Source of the DNA: Bacteroidota bacterium | GTDB lineage: Bacteria > Bacteroidota > Ignavibacteria > SZUA-365 | NCBI GenBank assembly: GCA_003246455.1 | Contig: QKAF01000141.1 | Span: forward strand, 1 to 41,759 | Reading direction: 5' to 3' | Length of the DNA: 41,759 bases | Part shown: piece after piece, positions 33,614-40,881 of the stretch | Position numbering within the stretch: position 1 is the first letter of the stretch | Layout: each line of letters opens with the position of its first letter | Notes under the pieces: model-generated | The model's database searches: none | What the model was told of the DNA's origin: nothing | What the model saw: the letters and a program-made list of their open reading frames with translations, nothing else | Translations under genes and position numbers: made by a program

Positions 33614-34672
33614 TCAGTTCTTTACGATCACGCGCTGACCTTCAGCCACGTTCTGATGTCCGAGAGTGATAAGACGGTCGCCCGTATTCAGCCCTGCGGT
33701 GATCAGAAGGCTTCCGCGGCTGGAGGCACCGATTTTCACCTGACGTTCGTGCGCCACACCGTCGATTTCGACATAGGCGACGAACTCGTTCTTCTCAGTT
33801 TTGGACACGAAGTCTTCGGGGATGACGATGGACTGCGCACGCCCGCCGAGACGGATTTTCATTTTCGCGATCATGTCCGGCTTCAGCTGACCGCCGCTGC
33901 CGGCGACGTCGACTTCGACGGGGATGCTGCGATTGTCCTTGTTGACTGCGGCGCCGACGAATCGGATGCTGCCCTTGTACGTCACGCCCGGATACGCGTC
34001 GACCGTGAACTCGACCTGGTCGCCCAGGCGGAAGCTGCTCGCATACCGCTCGGGGATGCCTGCTTCGATTTTCAGACGGTCGGTGTTCACGACATGCGCG
34101 ATCGGGAGACCCGGGGCGCTCATTTCACCTGCTTCGACCAGACGCGCGTTGAGGATTCCATTGATCGGGCTCTTGACGCGGGTGCGCTCGAGACGCGCGC
34201 GGCTCATGTTCATCTGGGCCCGGGCTGCGTCGCGCTGATACTGCAGGGTCTTGAGCTGCAGTTCGGAAATCCCCTGCTGCTCATAGACGTTCTTCTGTTT
34301 TTCGTAATTCGTCTGCGCAATGTTGTACTGTGCTTCGGCCGCATCAAAGGTGGATCGGACGATCGCACTGTCGAGCTGGACCAGCACCTGTCCCGCGCGC
34401 ACGCGCGCGCCGAGGGGGACCAGCCAGCTGAGAACGCGGCCGCCTTCGTCCGAAGGCACCATTACGTCCTCAGGCGAGGCAAGCGTTCCGGTCACATCGA
34501 TGATTTCATTGAACTCCGAGGGCTGCAGTTCCATAACGCTGACAGTCACCGCGGGGACCTCTTTGCCGCCGCCAGTCTGTGCGGAATTGGCATTATCCTT
34601 GGCGCAGCCCGCGAGGGCAAACATCGCCACCGTGGCGAGGAGCAGAGCGGAGAGAGTAGGGATGCGTTTCAT
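33614..34672 (-). CDS. RND periplasmic adaptor (membrane-fusion protein), lipoprotein
   Basis: This protein of about 352 residues has a lipobox LAGC (Cys23). It has the usual order of domains: barrel-sandwich/lipoyl (SWLVPLGARVRAGQVLVQLD), an alpha-hairpin (AQYNIAQTNYEKQKNVYEQQG), the second lipoyl half (RVKSPINGILNARLVEAGE), a beta-barrel, and a membrane-proximal domain (HERQVKIGASSRGSLLITAG). It bridges the inner-membrane pump and the outer-membrane channel. The start may be ATG 34672 or 34684; the first gives a standard lipoprotein signal. It lies between the channel and pump genes, 35 bases before the pump. Confidence 0.94.
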   Translation of the reverse strand: MKRIPTLSALLLATVAMFALAGCAKDNANSAQTGGGKEVPAVTVSVMELQPSEFNEIIDVTGTLASPEDVMVPSDEGGRVLSWLVPLGARVRAGQVLVQLDSAIVRSTFDAAEAQYNIAQTNYEKQKNVYEQQGISELQLKTLQYQRDAARAQMNMSRARLERTRVKSPINGILNARLVEAGEMSAPGLPIAHVVNTDRLKIEAGIPERYASSFRLGDQVEFTVDAYPGVTYKGSIRFVGAAVNKDNRSIPVEVDVAGSGGQLKPDMIAKMKIRLGGRAQSIVIPEDFVSKTEKNEFVAYVEIDGVAHERQVKIGASSRGSLLITAGLNTGDRLITLGHQNVAEGQRVIVKN

Positions 34673-34710
34673 TGCTGTTCTCATATTGATACGGTAATAA
34701 TATTCGTCGT

Positions 34711-36054
34711 TCAGGGGTGATGGACGCTGAGCAGCTGCTCGAGATCCGCTTTCGCCAGCGAGTAATCGTAAATCGCCTGCACGCGGTTGACGCGCGCCTG
34801 CAGCAGGGCAAGGTCGGCATCGTTCACTTCGAGCTGGGTGCCCGATCCTGTCTGGTAGCGTGTCGTCGCAATCTTGTACCCTTTCTCGGCCTGTTCGACC
34901 GTGCGGGTCTGCGACTCGATGCGGCGCTGTGCTTCATCGAGACGGTAGCGTATGTTCTGCGCGCTGGTGATCATGCCGTCGCGCGCGGCGCTGAACTGCT
35001 CCTGCGACTTGCGGTAGTCGATCTCGGCCTGGTTGACGCGGGCACTCGTCTGCAGACCGTTGAACAGGTTGAAACTCAGCGAGAGCCCGACCTGGGAGGT
35101 GGCGATGAAATCATTGGAGGAAATCTTGCTCAATGCATCGTTCTGTGCCTGCCACGAGTAGTTTCCGAACGCGGCGAGCGTCGGCAGCGACTCGGAGCGA
35201 TAGATGGTCGCGATTTTCTGATTCACGCGGCTCTGCTCTTCCAGCGCCTTGAGCGCCGCATTCTTCTCGACGACGAGCTGTTCCGCCTGGGCCATCATCA
35301 CGTCTTCCGCGGGGACGAACTCGAGCTTTCCCTTGATCTCGATTTCCTCTTCCGGCGGAAGGCTCAGCAGCAGCTTCAGACCGTTGGTCGCGAGCACCAC
35401 GTTGCGTTCCGCCTCGATCACGCGCGGACGGATATTGTCGGTCTGCACTTCCGCACGGATGTAGTCGTACTCGGAAACGATACCCTGCTTGAGCATGACG
35501 TCGACATTGTGCAGGTTGTCCTCGGCGTTCTTGAGGCTGGCCTTCATCAGGCTGTGCACTTCCCGCGCGAGCAGGACGCCCTGGAATGCCTTCTTGACAT
35601 CGGTGACGGTCTTGTTGTACCGGTCGTCGTAGAGATAGCGCGAGGCATCCTGGTATATCCGGGCTGTTCCCACACCAGTGAAAACCGCGGCGTTGAAGAG
35701 TATCTGCGTTGCCTCGAATCCGAAATTATAGCTGTTGTCCGAACCGACTTCGATGGGCACGACGCCGTCGCCGGCATCAGGGTCCACGAATCTTTTCGGA
35801 AGAAAGAAGACCGGCTTCTTGAGCATGCGCGAATAGGTACCGGTTGCCGAAATATTGGGCAGCGCGGTTCCGATTGCCTCACGCACCTGGTAATCGGCCT
35901 TGTCCATGTCGAGACGTGAAACCGCCAGATCCCGGTTGTTTTCCACCGCAATGCTGATGGCTTCATCGATTGTCAGTGTTCTGACCTGCGCGGACACAAA
36001 CGGCGAGCCCAGAAAACTCGTGAGCAGTGCCGCTAACACGAATAGTAAGCGCAT
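34711..36054 (-). CDS. TolC-like outer-membrane efflux protein
   Basis: This 447-residue protein has a signal peptide ending GSPFVSAQ. It then shows the tandem OEP repeats: LTIDEAISIAVENNRDLAVSRL, then DKADYQVREAIGTALPNISATG (adjacent), and the second copy near VNQAEIDYRKSQEQFSAARDG and VNDADLALLQARVNRVQA. It forms the trimeric channel for the RND pump. ATG 36054 (AGGA seven bases upstream) is preferred; ATG 36090 would add 12 residues and lies eight bases from the tetR stop. Confidence 0.94.
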   Translation of the reverse strand: MRLLFVLAALLTSFLGSPFVSAQVRTLTIDEAISIAVENNRDLAVSRLDMDKADYQVREAIGTALPNISATGTYSRMLKKPVFFLPKRFVDPDAGDGVVPIEVGSDNSYNFGFEATQILFNAAVFTGVGTARIYQDASRYLYDDRYNKTVTDVKKAFQGVLLAREVHSLMKASLKNAEDNLHNVDVMLKQGIVSEYDYIRAEVQTDNIRPRVIEAERNVVLATNGLKLLLSLPPEEEIEIKGKLEFVPAEDVMMAQAEQLVVEKNAALKALEEQSRVNQKIATIYRSESLPTLAAFGNYSWQAQNDALSKISSNDFIATSQVGLSLSFNLFNGLQTSARVNQAEIDYRKSQEQFSAARDGMITSAQNIRYRLDEAQRRIESQTRTVEQAEKGYKIATTRYQTGSGTQLEVNDADLALLQARVNRVQAIYDYSLAKADLEQLLSVHHP

Positions 36055-36098
36055 TGGGAGTCCTGTAATGAAAGTAGTGTGCTGATTCATGTGTATCT

Positions 36099-36779
36099 TC
36101 AATTCCCTTTTTTCGTCATCGAGAGTACGCCGTTGAAATACACCTGCTGCATCATCGTGAGATTCCGTTCGATCTGATTCTCGATCTCCTCCTTGGAGAG
36201 CACCAGGTTCGTTTTCTCGTCGTGGCAATGTGTGAGGCCGAGAATATGCAGACTCGACCGGAACAGCGACAGAATCATCGTGATGAGCATGAAGCCCAGC
36301 TGCTCCGCCGCGTTGTTCTCGAGGTACTCCTCCCGCAGATTCTGCTTGAGCGGCTCAGCAAGGAGCATCAGGAGATTCGGGAAGAGCGTGGCGAAATGCG
36401 ACTGCTGCTCCATCTTGTGAATCTCGCGCATGAGGAGGTAGTAAATGCCGTGATTCTCGAAGAGATGCCGCAGGAGCTTCGCGGCGAACGACGTGTAGCT
36501 CTCCTCCAGATCCTTGCCGGGATCAGAACAGGCCTCTGCCGCGATCGCAACGAATTCCTCGAAAATATCGGCAAGAACCGTTTCGAAGATCTCGTCCTTG
36601 CTCTGGAAATAGTTGTATAATGTGCCCTTCCCGAATTCCGCCCTCTCGGCGATTTCATCGAGCGTTGCCGCGTTGAAACCGCGAAGCGTGAACACCTGAC
36701 GCGCGGCCTGGATGATCTCCTGGCGCTTGAAAAGGCGTTCGCGTTCCTTTCTGCTGAGCTGCTGAATATTATTTTCCAT
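36099..36779 (-). CDS. TetR-family transcriptional repressor of the RND operon
   Basis: This 226-residue protein has the N-terminal TetR helix-turn-helix: RQEIIQAARQVFTLRGFNAA, then TLDEIAERAEFGKGTLYNYFQSKDEIF (about 19-65), with a ligand-binding C-terminal half. It is first in the operon with tolC-like, adaptor and pump genes, the standard arrangement for autoregulated efflux. AGGA lies directly before ATG 36779, unusually close for a ribosome-binding site. The inducer is unknown. Confidence 0.94.
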   Translation of the reverse strand: MENNIQQLSRKERERLFKRQEIIQAARQVFTLRGFNAATLDEIAERAEFGKGTLYNYFQSKDEIFETVLADIFEEFVAIAAEACSDPGKDLEESYTSFAAKLLRHLFENHGIYYLLMREIHKMEQQSHFATLFPNLLMLLAEPLKQNLREEYLENNAAEQLGFMLITMILSLFRSSLHILGLTHCHDEKTNLVLSKEEIENQIERNLTMMQQVYFNGVLSMTKKGN

Positions 36780-36802
36780 TCCTGCTGAACACTTGCGTAA
36801 TA

Positions 36803-36854
36803 CTGACCAGTTCCCGAAACGAACGCTCGGTCATTTTTTCGACTGGCTGGTCAG
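36803..36854. promoter_or_regulatory. Probable TetR operator region upstream of tetR
   Basis: CTGACCAG (36803-36810) and its exact reverse complement CTGGTCAG (36847-36854) flank 36 bases, and a further GGTCA lies at 36829-36833. The pair sits 24-75 bases upstream of tetR, where its own repressor would be expected to bind. Which bases form one dimer site is not clear. Confidence 0.5.
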
Positions 36855-37050
36855 ATTTTACGAACAACGTGCACAATTGTTGCGCAGGATGCAAGGTTTT
36901 TTTTCGGTAGTACTCCACCCGGCCCCGATTCGCCACCTGGACGGTGATCCGTGACGCTCCTCCATCTCATACCCGCGTGACCCCTGCGGTATGCAGGGTT
37001 TCTGCCGCACCCGCGCGGTGCGGATCCGACGACGCAGTTTAGCTGCTACG
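36855..37050. other. Intergenic region with two hairpins downstream of the 37051 gene
   Basis: No gene is visible. Two stem-loops lie at 37005-37023 (CCGCACC/GGTGCGG) and 36982-36998 (CCCTGC/GCAGGG). They come just after the stop of the minus-strand gene at 37051, but no clear T-run follows on that strand, so terminator function is uncertain. Confidence 0.4.
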
Positions 37051-37806
37051 TCACCAGGAGAATTGAAACTCCACGCCGTCCGCCTTGCCCGCCCATGTCG
37101 TGACGCGAGTCTGCATGGAGGGCATGGAAGTGAGCCGCTCGCCGAGCGAGGCGTTATACTGCCGAACGGACGATGCGGCCTGGATGGCGCTCCAGATACG
37201 GTTCGCAACCATGCCGAGAACGAAAAAGGTCACCGCGTTGTGCATTTCGTCCGAATGGATACGCTGATCCTTGTAGTCGTTGCGATTTTCCTCGCTGTCC
37301 CATGCCCAGCGCCACGCGGTCTCGTCGGGATACAGTTCGTCCGTTCGCCGCTCGTTCAGGCGCTGATTGTTGTAATCGTAGATATCGCTGTAGTTTTCAA
37401 TATTCACAAAGAAATCATCGTCTTTCCCGGTCGGATCGATGCCGGCATGCTGCCGCGCGAAAAGCCGCGCGTCATCCTGCACCCAGTTGCCGTAGGCATT
37501 TATCCCCAGGGCTCCTACCCAGAGGGCGATCTCCGTAACGAATGGGTATATGCCGCGGTCGAAACGGTCCGCGTACAATTCCCCCATACCGGGCAGGAGA
37601 AGCGAGTAGGCCACACCGACGAAACCGGATTTTCTTTCCCCTTCCGCTGCGGTGACGGCGGCCGGCGAAGGCTGCTGACTGCCTGCGGCATAAGTCTGCT
37701 CATACACCCGGGAAAAGGCCGGATCCTGCTGGGCCATGAGCGGCCGCTGCATCAGGAGGGGAAGGAGCAGCAGGGAAACGAACATGAAGCGGGAGACGGA
37801 GTGCAT
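37051..37806 (-). CDS. Envelope protein with signal peptide, DUF5683-like segment
   Basis: This 251-residue protein has a signal peptide (FMFVSLLLLPLLMQRPLMAQ). After a Ser/Ala/Pro-rich region it has two hydrophobic segments, AYSLLLPGMGELYADRFDRG with IYPFVTEIALWVGALG, and later AVTFFVLGMVANRIWSAIQA. The LLLPGxGxLYxxRxxRG motif is like that in DUF5683/TM2-type small membrane proteins, but the charged middle (DDDFFVNIENYSDIYDYNNQR) is unfamiliar. ATG 37806 was chosen because AAGGAAA lies six bases upstream. The function is unknown. Confidence 0.8.
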   Translation of the reverse strand: MHSVSRFMFVSLLLLPLLMQRPLMAQQDPAFSRVYEQTYAAGSQQPSPAAVTAAEGERKSGFVGVAYSLLLPGMGELYADRFDRGIYPFVTEIALWVGALGINAYGNWVQDDARLFARQHAGIDPTGKDDDFFVNIENYSDIYDYNNQRLNERRTDELYPDETAWRWAWDSEENRNDYKDQRIHSDEMHNAVTFFVLGMVANRIWSAIQAASSVRQYNASLGERLTSMPSMQTRVTTWAGKADGVEFQFSW

Positions 37807-37842
37807 TGATTTTCCTTGCGTTAGCATCATTTAAGTGTCCAG

Positions 37843-37872
37843 CAATCTAGGGCGCCCCGGCGTGCCGAACAA
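37843..37872 (-). promoter_or_regulatory. Promoter of the 37051 gene (TTG-N20-TAGATTG)
   Basis: On the minus strand TTG (37872-37870) and TAGATTG (37849-37843) are separated by 20 bases. The -7 element ends 36 bases before ATG 37806, leaving room for the AAGGAAA ribosome-binding site. Confidence 0.5.
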
Positions 37873-37952
37873 GGGCAATATCGGGTCCCACGCGGCATCG
37901 CGTTTACGGTCATCCGGGTCCGGGGGCAGCGCACCGACGACCCGCACGGCGG

Positions 37953-39062
37953 TTACTCGGCGCGGAATATCGCGGGCAGCGGAACGAAGTCCTGTCCGCG
38001 TTTGCGCAGGCGGCTCATTTCTTCTATCAGGAACGGGATGACGCCGTCACGCAGTTCGACGACACCGATCGCGATGTTTTCGCGCGTGGCAGTCGCGGCA
38101 AGATCATTCATGCGTGCGGTCATGACGTTTTCCTGCGCACTGCGATCGAGATACGAGAGCATGGAGCTCTCAAGCGCCCTGAACTGGAGCGAACCCATGA
38201 TTTCGTTCACACGGCGCATGTACGTCCCGAGGGCGCGCTCGGAGGTGACGTAGTAGTACCGGCTCCCGGGAAAGTTCTTGACGATGTAGCGCAGATGTGT
38301 CGAAAGGTCTTCGTCGCTCAGGTCCTCCGAAAGCTCGAAGCGGGATTCGTTCTCACCGAACGGGCGGAAATGCAGATGGAGCACCACCTCCTTGTCCGCC
38401 TTCCGCAGCCGCGTATTCATGGCGATATTGTCCTTGTTCGGCTCGAGAATGCATGCGATCGGCTCGCTGCGCGCAAGATATCGCTCGATTTCGCTGTCCG
38501 GCGCTTCGTCCACGCCGTCGACGAGCAGGACGATGTTTCCCGCCGCACGGTGCACTTCGCTCGTCGGCATGAAAAGCAGCGAATAGCGGATCTTCCCACG
38601 GAAAGTGATATGCAGCGCGATCTGTCCCAGTCGCGCATTTTCCACGGCGAAGGCCCGGCCTCCGTAATCCGCAACGACGGTCTTCAGATCGACGTTTACG
38701 GATGCGACCGGAAGATCATGCGGTACCTGAACGAGCCAGAGATCCCGCAGATGCCCCGCGCCTTCAAAATCGATCGATCGCTCCCGAATCCACTCCGCCT
38801 GGATGCCGTAGCTGTCGAGTACGTTGCGGACGTCTCCTTCCAGGCTCTGCACGGACTGAAGGTCACGCCGATCCTGCATCCGCGCGATGTTGGGCTGAAC
38901 CAGCGTCACATACCGGTCCGCGACAAACAGGATGACGATCAGAGCGACAAGAAAGCCGGCGATCCAGATGCGCCAGCGCACGCCTCGGTCGCTCTGCTCG
39001 TCCTCGGCGAGCATTGCATACAAGTGCTCGCGTTCTTCTTCGTCGAAATGCCGTTTTCTCAT
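37953..39062 (-). CDS. Divergent polysaccharide deacetylase (YibQ)-like protein, probably inactive, membrane-anchored
   Basis: This 369-residue protein has an acidic/basic cytosolic tail, one membrane helix (about 31-49) and a periplasmic domain. From about residue 174 the sequence follows the YibQ/divergent deacetylase (PF04748) pattern: NIVLLVDGVDEAP (176-188), IACILEPN, EVVLHLHFRP (225-234), YMRRVNEIMGS (281-291) and IAIGVVELRDGVIPFL near the end. Compared with the family as I remember it, the DD pair and the NNHMGS histidine are replaced, so catalysis is doubtful. Its start overlaps the crotonase stop by four bases. The family call comes from motif recall. Confidence 0.7.
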   Translation of the reverse strand: MRKRHFDEEEREHLYAMLAEDEQSDRGVRWRIWIAGFLVALIVILFVADRYVTLVQPNIARMQDRRDLQSVQSLEGDVRNVLDSYGIQAEWIRERSIDFEGAGHLRDLWLVQVPHDLPVASVNVDLKTVVADYGGRAFAVENARLGQIALHITFRGKIRYSLLFMPTSEVHRAAGNIVLLVDGVDEAPDSEIERYLARSEPIACILEPNKDNIAMNTRLRKADKEVVLHLHFRPFGENESRFELSEDLSDEDLSTHLRYIVKNFPGSRYYYVTSERALGTYMRRVNEIMGSLQFRALESSMLSYLDRSAQENVMTARMNDLAATATRENIAIGVVELRDGVIPFLIEEMSRLRKRGQDFVPLPAIFRAE

Positions 39063-39841
39063 TTTCCAGTGAACGCGGGCGCGCGTTTCTCGAGAAACGC
39101 CGCGGTTCCCTCCTTGAAATCGTCAGTGCCACAGGAAATGCCGAACAGCGCGGCTTCCGTCGCGAGTCCTTCACGCAGCCCCATCTGCGGCACACAGCGC
39201 AGCGCCTGCAGCGCGAGCCGGACGGCAGGCTGTCCTTTCGAGGCGATCTTCGCCGCCATCTCGCGCGCGGCCTGCAGCGCTTCGCCTCTCCCGACTACCT
39301 TGTTGGCCAGCCCGATGCGGTGCGCCTCGGCGGCATCCACCATATCCCCGGTGAGAATCATTTCCGCCGCGATTCCAGGTCCCGCGACGCGTGCGAGCCG
39401 CTGCGTGCCGCCGTAGCCCGGGATCACGCCGAGATTGACTTCCGGCTGTCCGAACTTGGCATTTTCAGCGGCGATACGGATATGGCAGGATAGGGCCAGT
39501 TCGCAGCCCCCGCCGAGCGCGAAGCCGTTCACGGCCGCGATCACCGGCTTCGACGACTGCTCGATGGTGCTGAACACATCCTGGCCGAAGAGCGCGAAAC
39601 GCTGTCCGGAGACCGCATCCTGAGCGGATAACTCCCTGATGTCCGCACCCGCCACGAAGGCTTTTTCGCCCGAACCGGTCACGACGATGACGTCGACATC
39701 GTCGCTGGCTTCGGCCTGCGTGAACGCGGCCTTGAGTTCGACCAGCGTATCGTAATTGAGCGCGTTGAGCTTGTCGGGACGGTTGAGGGTGATCACGGCG
39801 ATGCGATCCGCCGCTTCGAAAAGGATATTTGCGAATGACAT
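39059..39841 (-). CDS. Enoyl-CoA hydratase/crotonase
   Basis: This 260-residue protein has the usual crotonase length and motifs: the oxyanion-hole segments AFVAGADI and AVNGFALGGGCELALSC, and both catalytic glutamates, in GGGCELA and FGQPEVNLG. These indicate a true hydratase adding water to enoyl-CoA in fatty-acid or butyrate metabolism. AGGAGAGG precedes ATG 39841. Other crotonase-fold reactions cannot be excluded. It is co-transcribed with the YibQ-like gene. Confidence 0.92.
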   Translation of the reverse strand: MSFANILFEAADRIAVITLNRPDKLNALNYDTLVELKAAFTQAEASDDVDVIVVTGSGEKAFVAGADIRELSAQDAVSGQRFALFGQDVFSTIEQSSKPVIAAVNGFALGGGCELALSCHIRIAAENAKFGQPEVNLGVIPGYGGTQRLARVAGPGIAAEMILTGDMVDAAEAHRIGLANKVVGRGEALQAAREMAAKIASKGQPAVRLALQALRCVPQMGLREGLATEAALFGISCGTDDFKEGTAAFLEKRAPAFTGK

Positions 39842-39917
39842 GAAGCCTCTCCTTTGCACTTGGTGAGGAAGACGTAAACGGCGCTGCGGCGCTAGGGAAT
39901 TACTAAGATACGCGCCC

Positions 39918-40811
39918 TCACGGTTCAAATCCAATGCCGATCGTATGCGTCGCACCGAGCTCACTGTGAATGGCGACGGCATACGCCACGCGGAACGACG
40001 ATCTTCGTACGCCGAGCCCTGCCGTCCACTCCCCCGTCAGCGTCGCGGCGCCGCAGCGGACCTGGAAAAGTTTGAAAATGCGGTACTCCGCTCCCATCCG
40101 CAGACCGATATCCGCCCGTGCTTCCTTCTCCGCTTCCACCGCCAGGCAGAAATCGTCATCCTGCCAGGCGAGGCCCATGCTCAGTCCGGACGGGAGACGT
40201 TCATCACCGTCGATAGAAGGCATGTTGACGGCAAACGCCACGGCACCGGCGGACAATCCGTCCGCGATCCTGCAGCGCACGCCCGCATCGACGAGCGGCA
40301 GCATGGTGCTGCCGTAGCGCGCGATCTCGATGTGCAGCGCGGAAAGTCGCAGTCCCACGCTGAGATCTTCGGTCAGCGGGACGGAAGCAGCGCAGCCCAG
40401 GCGATGCTCCGCGTACAGCGCATATCCGAAACGCTGGAGCGACACCGCGACCGCCCCGCCGTCGAACGCCTGCACCCATACCCCCGCCGCGGATCCCAAT
40501 TCCGTCAGTCCGAAGCGCGCGGGGGTCCAGAATACGCTCCCCCCGGTTTTCACCGCCGAGAGCGCCGCCGGGTTGAAGAGCGCCGCAGCGGTACTTCCCT
40601 GCAGCGCCGCAGCGCAGCCGCCCATACCCGACGCGCGCGGTCCGCGTTCCCGCAAATCGCCGCCGTCACTCAGGCACAGGACCCGCGCTGCCGCAATTCG
40701 CAAGTCCGCCCGCCCTTCCGTGGTGCCCCGCCCGCAGCGGACGATCGCGGCCGACATGTCGCAGGGGTTCAGCAGCGGAAGAACGAGCAGGACGACGAAG
40801 GTCATCCGCAT
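39918..40811 (-). CDS. PorV/PorQ-like outer-membrane protein
   Basis: This protein of about 297 residues has a signal peptide (TFVVLLVLPLLNPCDMSAA). It then shows the motif GCAAALQGSTAAALFNPAALS, which is the A-x-FNPA(A/G)L signature of UPF0164/PorV/PorQ-type barrels, followed by amphipathic strands to the end. Such proteins are outer-membrane barrels, some of them type IX secretion parts. The start is ambiguous: ATG 40811 or 40805 gives a normal signal peptide. ATG 40868 has a better GGGAGAA site, but would overlap the divergent gene's start. Confidence 0.72.
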   Translation of the reverse strand: MRMTFVVLLVLPLLNPCDMSAAIVRCGRGTTEGRADLRIAAARVLCLSDGGDLRERGPRASGMGGCAAALQGSTAAALFNPAALSAVKTGGSVFWTPARFGLTELGSAAGVWVQAFDGGAVAVSLQRFGYALYAEHRLGCAASVPLTEDLSVGLRLSALHIEIARYGSTMLPLVDAGVRCRIADGLSAGAVAFAVNMPSIDGDERLPSGLSMGLAWQDDDFCLAVEAEKEARADIGLRMGAEYRIFKLFQVRCGAATLTGEWTAGLGVRRSSFRVAYAVAIHSELGATHTIGIGFEP

Positions 40812-40815
40812 TGCC

Positions 40816-40845
40816 TTGCCGCACCTGCACGTTTTTTCTATCTTG
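40816..40845 (+). promoter_or_regulatory. Promoter of the DUF4835 gene (TTG-N20-TATCTTG)
   Basis: TTG (40816-40818) and TATCTTG (40839-40845) are 20 bases apart. The -7 element ends 21 bases before ATG 40867 and 36 before ATG 40882. Confidence 0.5.
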
Positions 40846-40881
40846 TTCGGATAATGTCCGTACATCATGATTGTTCTCCCT

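Noticed and set aside
34717-35919. 400-residue plus-strand frame opposite the TolC-like gene
   Set aside because: Antisense of a recognised outer-membrane channel gene; no domain resemblance.
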